From NCBI RefSeq assembly GCF_025972045.1, contig NZ_JAPDHX010000006.1:62001-126000 (forward strand): a stretch of 64,000 nt of DNA, read 5' to 3'. The notes beneath the pieces were generated by a model. That model was not told the DNA's origin and ran no database searches. It saw nothing but the letters and a program-made list of their open reading frames with translations. Below, piece after piece: positions 58,241 through 64,000 of the stretch (position 1 is the first letter of the stretch; each line of letters opens with the position of its first letter). Both the position numbers and the translations under genes were made by a program. Source of the stretch: Micropruina sonneratiae (GTDB lineage Bacteria > Actinomycetota > Actinomycetes > Propionibacteriales > Propionibacteriaceae).

Positions 58241-59781
58241 CCGCGCCGGGTGATGGCCTGCAGCTTGTCCCAGATGGAGGGCATCGCCTGGCGGTACTCC
58301 TTGTAGATCTCGAAGTACTCGTCGTAGAGCGCAGTCCTCTTCTTCTTGGGCTTGTACGTGCGCAGGATGTTGACGGTCGAGTCGGCGCCCTGCTCGTAGC
58401 TCTCGAACATGCCCACCCCGACGCCGGCGACGATCGCGGCGCCCTTGGCGCCGAACTCGGTGCCGGCGGGCACGACCACCTGGCGGCCCAGCACGTCGGC
58501 GAAGATCTGCGCCCACACCGGCGAGTTCGCGCCGCCGCCGGCCATCCTGACGACCTTCACCTCGGTCGGGATGGCGTCCAGGCAGTCACGGATGCCGTAG
58601 GCGACGCCCTCGTACACCGCGCGCAGCAGGTCGTTGCGGGTGTGTGCGCCGGTGATGCCGATGAAGGACGCCCGGGCGCTCGGCTTCACGAACGGGGCCC
58701 GCTCGCCACCTGGGGCGGTGTAGCCGTGGAACATCACGCCTCGGGAGCCGACCGGAACCGAACTGACGACCTCGTCGAGGTACTCGAAGAAGGTGAACTG
58801 CGGGCCGCGGGCCTCGGCCTCACGGCGGAAGCTGCCGCCGAACTCGCGCAGGTACCAGTCCACGTTGGGGGTGCAGGAGTTCATCCCGAGGGCCCGGATC
58901 CAGGTGGTCGGGCTGTGCGGAATGACCCAGCCGACGTCGTCCGGCTCGATCGTGTCGCCCAGGTCATCGGTGGCCACCGTGACGATGCCGGCGGTGCCGA
59001 TCACCGCCATGCAGTCTCCGGGCCGCGCCACTCCCACGCCGAGCGACGACGCGGTGATGTCCATCTGGCCCTTGAAGACCGGGGTGCCCTCGACCAGACC
59101 GGTGACGCCGGCGGCCTCGGCGGTGATGCCGCCGATGTTGGTGATCGGCGACTTCGGCTCGGGCAGCACCGACTTGGCGTCGGTCAGGCCGAACGCGGCC
59201 AGTACCTCGTCGGACCAGTCGCGGGTGCGGACGTCGATGCCGGCCAGCGAGGCGTCCGACGGATCGGTGGAGAGGTCACCGGTGAGCTTGTACTCCACCC
59301 AGTCCTTGCACCACAGGTTGGTGGCACCCTCGAGGATCTCGGGTTCGTTCTCGACCCGCCAGCGCAGCAACGCCGACGCGGTACCGGCGTAGGGGCCGAG
59401 GCCGGAGATCTGGAATTGCTTGCTGATGGTGCCGTCGGCGTACCAGGTGTCGATGATGTCGGCGGCGCGGCCGTCGGTCCACAGGTACGCCGGCCCGGCC
59501 GGCTCGCCCTCGGAGTCGACCAGCCACGTGCCGTCGCCCTGGCCGGTGGCCGATACCGCGACGATGTCGGCGGCCCTCACCGACGAGCCCTCGATGGCGT
59601 CCCGGATGGCCAGGGTGGCGGCCACCCAGACCGTCTCCATGTCCTCCTCGGCCATGTAGGTGGTCGGGTTCACGATCGGGACGTTGTGCGCGCCGCGGCT
59701 CAATTCGTTGCCGTGTTCGTCGAAGATGGCTGCCTTGATCACACTGGTGCCGGCATCGATGCCGAGCAGGTACTGGGGCAT
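58237..59781 (-). CDS. FGGY-family carbohydrate/polyol kinase
   Basis: The start MPQYLLGIDAGTSVIKAAIFD at 59781 follows GGAAAGGG. The 514-residue kinase has the two FGGY halves: N-terminal GIDAGTSVIK, VSATGQGDGTWLVD and AYLWTDGRAADII, C-terminal GTAGIVTV, GGERAPF and RMAGGGANSPVWAQIFADVLGRQVVVP with GAKGAAIVAG. The AGTSVIK entry and length resemble erythritol kinases rather than glycerol or xylulose kinases, but specificity cannot be proven. It is transcribed with the G1PDH-like gene and divergent from the zinc dehydrogenase. Confidence 0.88.
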   Translation of the reverse strand: MPQYLLGIDAGTSVIKAAIFDEHGNELSRGAHNVPIVNPTTYMAEEDMETVWVAATLAIRDAIEGSSVRAADIVAVSATGQGDGTWLVDSEGEPAGPAYLWTDGRAADIIDTWYADGTISKQFQISGLGPYAGTASALLRWRVENEPEILEGATNLWCKDWVEYKLTGDLSTDPSDASLAGIDVRTRDWSDEVLAAFGLTDAKSVLPEPKSPITNIGGITAEAAGVTGLVEGTPVFKGQMDITASSLGVGVARPGDCMAVIGTAGIVTVATDDLGDTIEPDDVGWVIPHSPTTWIRALGMNSCTPNVDWYLREFGGSFRREAEARGPQFTFFEYLDEVVSSVPVGSRGVMFHGYTAPGGERAPFVKPSARASFIGITGAHTRNDLLRAVYEGVAYGIRDCLDAIPTEVKVVRMAGGGANSPVWAQIFADVLGRQVVVPAGTEFGAKGAAIVAGVGVGMFESYEQGADSTVNILRTYKPKKKRTALYDEYFEIYKEYRQAMPSIWDKLQAITRRG

Positions 59782-59854
59782 TGAGCACCCTTTCCGGACG
59801 GGGACGCGCTCCGCTGCGCGTTCACGGGTGGCAAGGATGCTAAACAATCTTGTA

Positions 59855-59866
59855 TAGACATGTCTA
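59855..59866. promoter_or_regulatory. Perfect 12-bp palindrome between kinase and dehydrogenase genes
   Basis: TAGACATGTCTA (59855-59866) is a perfect palindrome in the 125-bp divergent promoter region, preceded by TA to give TATAGACA. The half-site TGTCTA(TA) recurs before the aldolase gene and in a relaxed form before E1/gntR. HutC-type GntR repressors bind palindromes of this size with GT-N-TA type half-sites. Confidence 0.65.
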
Positions 59867-59906
59867 GTGGTGGACAGACGTGGTGTCGCATGCTACGAAA
59901 ATCGGC

Positions 59907-60941
59907 ATGCGCGCCCTGGTGAAGTACGCCCCGGGTCCCGGCCACGTCGAGCTCCGCTCAGTCGAGCGTCCCTCGCCGGGCGCGGGGCAATTGCTTGTCG
60001 ACGTGGCCTACGCCGGCGTGTGCGGAACCGACCGCAGCGCGCTCGACGGTCACTTCACCGGGCTGATCCCGCGCACGCTGGGGCACGAGGCGTCCGGGGT
60101 GATCTCGGCGATCGGGCCCGGTGTCGTGGGCGACTGGTCGGTCGGCGACCGGGTCACCTTCGAGACGGACGCCTACCTGTGCGGCACCTGCCTGTACTGC
60201 CGGGCCGAGCAGTACCAACGCTGCCCCCACCGCAAGGGCATCGGCACCACCGCCAACGGTGCGCTTGCGGACGCACTGGTGATGCCCGAACTGGCCGTCC
60301 ACAGGTTGCCCGATGGGGTGTCGCTGCTGGCGGCGGCACTCACCGAGCCGTTGGCGATCTGCGTGCACGCGGTCATCGAGCGCAGCCCATCGCTGGCCGG
60401 CGAGGTGGTGATCGTCACCGGTCCCGGTGCCATCGGCGCGCTGACCAGCGCCGTCGCCGGCCAGGTGGGCGCCACGACCGTGCTGGTCGGACGTACCCGG
60501 CACGCCGACCGGCTTGCCGACGCCGTCGCCCGAGGCATCGCCGACCACGCGCTCGACGGCGATGCCGTCGACGTCGAGGCGTACGTGAAGTCCCTCACCG
60601 ACGGCTACGGTGCGCACACCGGCTTCGAATGCTCGGGCGCCAACCACTGGCCACGGGCCCTGCAGCCGATGGTGCGCCGGGGCGGCCGGGTGGTGCTCGT
60701 CGCGCTGTACCACGGCGAGGTTCCGGTCGACTTCGACCTGCTGGTCAACCGCGAACACGAGATCGTCGGCTCGCGCGGCAAGAACGCGCAGAGCTACCGC
60801 ACGGCGCTGAGATTGATGGCTGACAAGCGCATCGACGCCGAATCGTTCATCTCCGACGTGCTGCCGCTGGAACGCTGGGAGGATGGCCTCGACCTCGTTG
60901 CCCAGGGTCGCAAAGTGGTCTTCGAGGTCGGGGGAGCGTAG
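59907..60941 (+). CDS. Zinc-dependent medium-chain alcohol/polyol dehydrogenase
   Basis: From MRALVKYAPGPGHVELR (59907; no ribosome site is visible, leaderless translation possible) the enzyme has 344 residues. Catalytic zinc ligands are Cys in AGVCGTDRSALDGHF and His-Glu in RTLGHEASGVI; the structural zinc cysteines are in CGTCLYCRAEQYQRC. The NAD fold is VVIVTGPGAIGALTSAVAGQVGA. It resembles sorbitol, threitol or galactitol dehydrogenases and should oxidise a polyol or sugar. It diverges from the kinase gene. Confidence 0.9.
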   Translation: MRALVKYAPGPGHVELRSVERPSPGAGQLLVDVAYAGVCGTDRSALDGHFTGLIPRTLGHEASGVISAIGPGVVGDWSVGDRVTFETDAYLCGTCLYCRAEQYQRCPHRKGIGTTANGALADALVMPELAVHRLPDGVSLLAAALTEPLAICVHAVIERSPSLAGEVVIVTGPGAIGALTSAVAGQVGATTVLVGRTRHADRLADAVARGIADHALDGDAVDVEAYVKSLTDGYGAHTGFECSGANHWPRALQPMVRRGGRVVLVALYHGEVPVDFDLLVNREHEIVGSRGKNAQSYRTALRLMADKRIDAESFISDVLPLERWEDGLDLVAQGRKVVFEVGGA

Positions 60942-60964
60942 CGCTAGCCAAGGTTCTCCCAAGT

Positions 60965-60982
60965 TGTCTATAGTTGTACATA
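60965..60982. promoter_or_regulatory. Candidate GntR operator before the aldolase gene
   Basis: TGTCTATA (60965-60972) and TGTACATA (60975-60982) are direct repeats one helical turn apart, matching at six of eight bases. The first is the exact reverse complement of TATAGACA found at the kinase promoter. A -10-like TATAGT (60969-60974) overlaps it, so a repressor bound here would block the aldolase operon. Confidence 0.55.
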
Positions 60983-61038
60983 CGAGTTTGTCCGTCGTTA
61001 CCCAGCAGACCCAGCGTCGAGTCATGTGGAGGAGCCCC

Positions 61039-61920
61039 ATGCCATACGTCAACACCCTTGATCTGGTCAATGCGGCCAAAGGCAGGGGCTACGCGGTTCC
61101 GGCGATCAACATCGTCGACCCACTGACCATCAAGGCGATCGTGGAGGCCGCCGACTCGGTGGGCTCGCCGGTCATTCTGCAGACCTCGGTGAAGACCGTG
61201 AAGTCGGCGGGGGCGGGCATCCTGCACTACGCCGCGAAGGACGCCGCCGAGGCGGCGTCCGTCGGGGTCTCGCTGCACCTCGACCACTGCCCCGATCGAG
61301 AGGTGATCACGCTGGCGCTCAAGCACGGCTGGAGTTCGGTGCTGTTCGACGCCTCGGATCGTGATCTCGACCAGGCTCGCAAAGAGACCGCCGAGGTATG
61401 CGAAGAGGCGCACGCACTGGGCGCCAGTGTCGAGAGCGAGATCGAGAACATCATCGGCGTCGAAGACGGCGTCGGCTCCGACAAGGCCAAACACTCCTAC
61501 ACCGTCGATCAGTTGATCGAGGTGGCCCTGGAGACCGGCACCGACCTGATGGCGCCGCAGCTGGGCACGGCGCACGGCATGTACTCCGCACAGCCGGTGC
61601 TGCTGCCGCAGCGCGCCCGGGAGATCACCTCCGCGTGCGACATCGCGGTCGTGCTGCACGGCGGCACCGGACTGAGCAACGCCGAGTTCGACGAGTTCAT
61701 CGACGCCGGGGTGACCAAGATCAACATCTCCACCGCGCTCAAGCGGGCCTACATGACCTCGGCGCTGGAGTACCTCAAGCAGTGCGAGCAGACCAACACG
61801 TGGGAGCCGACCAAGCTGTTCGAGCCGATGATCGCGGCGTCCAAGGACCTGCTGGTGACGTTCGCGGGCATCTTCCACTCGACCGGCAAGGACGGGGCTG
61901 CCAAGGGCGGTGCCCAGTGA
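61039..61920 (+). CDS. Class II ketose-phosphate aldolase (FbaA/KbaY/GatY family)
   Basis: ATG 61039 follows GGAGGAG. The 293-residue enzyme carries the class II zinc site: LHLDHCPDRE (Asp and His near 75-78), SVESEIENIIGVEDG, MAPQLGTAHGMYSAQPVL (His) and VVLHGGTGLSNAEF (His), with INISTALKRAYM for the phosphate. It cleaves a ketose phosphate or bisphosphate to dihydroxyacetone phosphate and an aldehyde. GTAHGMYSAQPVL differs from the usual GTSHGxY of fructose-bisphosphate aldolase. It is coupled by GTGA to the HAD phosphatase gene. Confidence 0.9.
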   Translation: MPYVNTLDLVNAAKGRGYAVPAINIVDPLTIKAIVEAADSVGSPVILQTSVKTVKSAGAGILHYAAKDAAEAASVGVSLHLDHCPDREVITLALKHGWSSVLFDASDRDLDQARKETAEVCEEAHALGASVESEIENIIGVEDGVGSDKAKHSYTVDQLIEVALETGTDLMAPQLGTAHGMYSAQPVLLPQRAREITSACDIAVVLHGGTGLSNAEFDEFIDAGVTKINISTALKRAYMTSALEYLKQCEQTNTWEPTKLFEPMIAASKDLLVTFAGIFHSTGKDGAAKGGAQ

Positions 61921-62690
61921 GCGGGCACGCGCTGATCCTGGACTGCGACGGCGTCCTGGCCGACACCGAGAAGGACGGCCATCTCGTCGCCTTCAACCAG
62001 GTGTTCGAAGAGGAGGGCTACCCGTTCCGGTGGTCGGAGGACGAGTACGCGGTACTGCTCAAGGTGGGCGGCGGCAAGGAGCGGATGAAGGCCTACCTGA
62101 GCCAGCACCCCGAGCTCGACATTCCCGGCCGCGACGACCTGGACGCCCTGCTCGCGCAGGTGCACAAGCGCAAGAGTGCGTGCTACCAGGAGATCGTGAA
62201 CAGCGGACGGATCCCCGGCCGCCCCGGCATCAAGCGACTGGTCGAAGCGGCACTGGACGCGGGGTGGCGGGTCGCGGTGGCGTCCACCTCGGCGATCCCG
62301 AGCGTCGAGGCGGTGGCGATCGCGGTGCTCGGTCAGGCGACCCGGAACCGGCTGTTCGGCATCTACGGCGGCGACATCGTTCCGGCCAAGAAGCCCGCGC
62401 CCGACATCTACCTGTACGCCCTGGAGCAGTTGGGCCTGCAGCCCGGCGACGCCGTCGTCGTGGAGGATTCCGAGTCGGGGGCGAAGGCGGCCGCAGCGGC
62501 CGGCATCGCCCACATCGTCACCGTTTCGCACTTCACCGCCGACGACCCGTTCCCCGACGCCCGGATCGTGGTCTCGGACCTGGGCGAACCCGGCGCCCCG
62601 GCCGCGCTGATCGCGGGCGACGATGTCCGCGACGCCGAAGGGCTGATCACCGTCGCGTCGCTGGAGCGCATCGTCGGCGAGCACCGGTGA
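61917..62690 (+). CDS. HAD phosphatase, CbbY/beta-phosphoglucomutase-like
   Basis: GTG 61917 overlaps the aldolase stop. The 257-residue protein has LILDCDGVLADTEKDGH (nucleophile Asp and acid-base Asp), the motif II Thr/Ser in VAVASTSAIPS, KKPAPDIYLYALEQL (Lys) and VVEDSESGAKAA (acidic motif IV). The cap follows motif I as in CbbY and beta-phosphoglucomutase. It probably removes a phosphate from a sugar phosphate made in this pathway or acts as a metabolite-repair enzyme. Confidence 0.88.
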   Translation: MSGHALILDCDGVLADTEKDGHLVAFNQVFEEEGYPFRWSEDEYAVLLKVGGGKERMKAYLSQHPELDIPGRDDLDALLAQVHKRKSACYQEIVNSGRIPGRPGIKRLVEAALDAGWRVAVASTSAIPSVEAVAIAVLGQATRNRLFGIYGGDIVPAKKPAPDIYLYALEQLGLQPGDAVVVEDSESGAKAAAAAGIAHIVTVSHFTADDPFPDARIVVSDLGEPGAPAALIAGDDVRDAEGLITVASLERIVGEHR

Positions 62691-63493
62691 GCGCAGGTTT
62701 CCCGACGGTTGCGGTGCTGCCGCCGGTGCTGATCGGCGCGTCCACCAAGGCGTACCTGGGGCTGGCCGAACTCGCCCGTTGGGCCGAGGTGGTCTCCGCC
62801 GGCCTCGGTGAGCTGGACCGCGGAAACCGTCCCCACGGTCCAGGCACGCCCTACCTGTGCGTGCCGGCGCCGCTGCTGCCGCTGGTCGGCCCCCCGTTGA
62901 CGGACGCCGGGCTGCTCGTCGGCGTCCAGGATGTCTCGCGCTTCGGCCCCGGCGCCCACACCGGTGAAACCACCGCCGAGGTGCTCGCCGAGCTGGGGTG
63001 CCGGCTGGTGATGATCGGGCACCCGGAGCGTGCCCGCGACCAGCACGAGACCCTCGACGAGTGCCGCGGCAAGGCGCTCGCCGCCGCCCGCAACGGCATC
63101 GTGCCGATCCTGATCGCCGGCGAGCCGACCCGTGGAGCCGACCCCGAAGCGGTCATCGCACCCCAGCTCGACACCGTGCTGGCCGACGTCCCGACCGACT
63201 TCCCGGTCATCGTCGCCTACGAGCCGTCCTGGGCGATCGGGCAACCCGAGCCCGCGCCGGGCTCGCACATCGCCGCCACGACCGGCTCGATCCGTGAGTT
63301 GCTGCACCGCCGCGGACGCGGCCACGCCGCCCGCATCGTCTACGGCGGCAGTGCCGTGGTCGGCACCTACACGGCCATCGTCGAGGCGTGCGACGACGCC
63401 GCCCAGCGTCCGGACGGCATCTTCCTGGGCCGCGGCGGGTTGGCGCCGGAGAACTTCCTGGCCACGGTGGACGAGGTGCGCGCGGTCAGCTGA
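62687..63493 (+). CDS. Triosephosphate-isomerase-like protein
   Basis: GTG 62687 overlaps the HAD stop (GTGA). The 268-residue protein has the TIM fold: catalytic Lys 21 in LIGASTKAYLG (in place of the usual NWKM), His 112 in MIGHPERARDQHET, and Glu 179 in VIVAYEPSWAIGQPEP, with the phosphate-binding IVYGGSAVVG and GIFLGRGGLAPENFL. All three catalytic residues are kept, but the N-terminal motif is unlike housekeeping TpiA. Relatives in polyol loci isomerise erythrulose phosphates. It ends the aldolase operon. Confidence 0.85.
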   Translation: MSAGFPTVAVLPPVLIGASTKAYLGLAELARWAEVVSAGLGELDRGNRPHGPGTPYLCVPAPLLPLVGPPLTDAGLLVGVQDVSRFGPGAHTGETTAEVLAELGCRLVMIGHPERARDQHETLDECRGKALAAARNGIVPILIAGEPTRGADPEAVIAPQLDTVLADVPTDFPVIVAYEPSWAIGQPEPAPGSHIAATTGSIRELLHRRGRGHAARIVYGGSAVVGTYTAIVEACDDAAQRPDGIFLGRGGLAPENFLATVDEVRAVS

Positions 63494-63716
63494 CAGGGAA
63501 CGCCACCGCCATCCCGTCGCCGTCATCCCGGGCGGGCAGGCGTCGCCAGCAGCCGCCCCTCCGCATCGCGCCGGTGTGGAACTGGGCGCGGACCGCAACA
63601 ACAGCGACCGAGGGATACTTCTCCGGATTGCGCGACCCGATGTCGAGAATCGCCGGACGGCTCCGTCCCAGGGATGAGGCGGCCACAATGGGCCGCACGT
63701 CAGAAGGAGAACCGTC

Positions 63717-64000
63717 ATGGCCAAGTACCTGCTGCTCAAGCACTACCGCCGCAACGCCGGACCCGAGAACCTCGTCGACGTCCCCATGGACCAGTGGACG
63801 CCGGACGAGATCGACGCCCACATCACCTACATGAACGACTTCGCCGCGAAGCTGGAGACCTCGGGCGAGTTCGTCGACGGCCAGGCGCTGGCGCCCGAGG
63901 GCACCTTCGTGCGCTACGGCGGCCCGGGGCTGTCGCCGGTCACCGACGGGCCGTTCGCCGAGACCAAGGACCTGATCGCCGGGTGGATGGTCATCGACGT
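63717..64000 (+). CDS. YciI/DGPF-domain protein (partial)
   Basis: ATG 63717 follows AGAAGGAGA. The frame runs to the window end: MAKYLLLKHYRRNAGPENLVD, then DEIDAHITYMNDFAAKLETSGEFVDGQALAP and PVTDGPFAETKDLIAGWMVID. The DGPFxExKxxxxG motif is the signature of DGPF/YCII proteins, often encoded beside ECF sigma factors, which could follow outside the window. The interval 63494-63716 shows no supported gene. Confidence 0.88.
   Translation, partial: MAKYLLLKHYRRNAGPENLVDVPMDQWTPDEIDAHITYMNDFAAKLETSGEFVDGQALAPEGTFVRYGGPGLSPVTDGPFAETKDLIAGWMVID

Overview
The window is a 64 kb piece of a high-GC actinobacterial chromosome. Actinobacterial hallmarks include a DUF222/HNH gene, a maleylpyruvate-isomerase-like DinB protein, many GTG starts coupled through GTGA overlaps, and terminators built on long GC hairpins with weak U-tracts. 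The mix of metabolic genes would fit Propionibacteriaceae or a relative, but no marker gene (rRNA, ribosomal protein) is present to prove this. I saw no tRNA, rRNA, CRISPR array, transposase, integrase or phage gene.

1-11 kb: the end of a TetR-like gene, an autoregulated ArsR-AHSA1-DinB operon, a MacB/LolD-type ABC exporter pair, a DUF2252 protein, an unusual SRPBCC-HAD fusion, a nucleoside-diphosphate-sugar-epimerase-like protein and ilvD. 11-24 kb: envelope proteins, a PLD-like protein, a zone of gene decay around a DUF222/HNH gene (two broken reductase-family genes, a deleted methyltransferase, an antisense membrane-protein remnant, a broken secreted protein), citrate synthase, yceI with a double operator, an AbiEi/DUF559-like gene bracketed by two 71-bp repeats, and an ornithine aminotransferase.

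24-37 kb: a Nat-type ABC exporter, a universal stress protein, a barstar-barnase immunity/RNase pair, a four-gene osmoprotectant (OpuC-type) ABC importer, a carboxylate-amine ligase with a class I amidotransferase, a CHAP-like lipoprotein whose nucleophile is Ser instead of Cys, an FG-GAP secreted protein and small housekeeping proteins. 37-51 kb: an Fpg/Nei DNA glycosylase beside a giant Lhr helicase, an acyl-CoA dehydrogenase, a DUF4253 protein, and an acyl-ACP-reductase-like / FAD-oxidoreductase / amidohydrolase operon, then an AI-2E family transporter.

51-63.5 kb is the most interesting part: a carbohydrate locus with three transcription blocks around a HutC-type GntR regulator. Block one (minus) encodes a fused alpha-beta 2-oxoacid/acetoin dehydrogenase E1, its E2 and a lone DhaK with no DhaL. 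Block two (minus) encodes an FGGY kinase, an sn-glycerol-1-phosphate-dehydrogenase-like enzyme and perhaps a small protein. Block three (plus) encodes a zinc alcohol dehydrogenase, a class II ketose-phosphate aldolase, a CbbY-like HAD phosphatase and a triosephosphate-isomerase-like protein. All three promoter regions share TGTCTATA/TGTACA-like half-sites, so I infer one regulon. The enzymes suggest oxidation and phosphorylation of a polyol or ketose, aldol cleavage to trioses or tetroses, and oxidation of an acid or acyloin product. The substrate cannot be read from the sequence and no transporter gene lies inside the locus.
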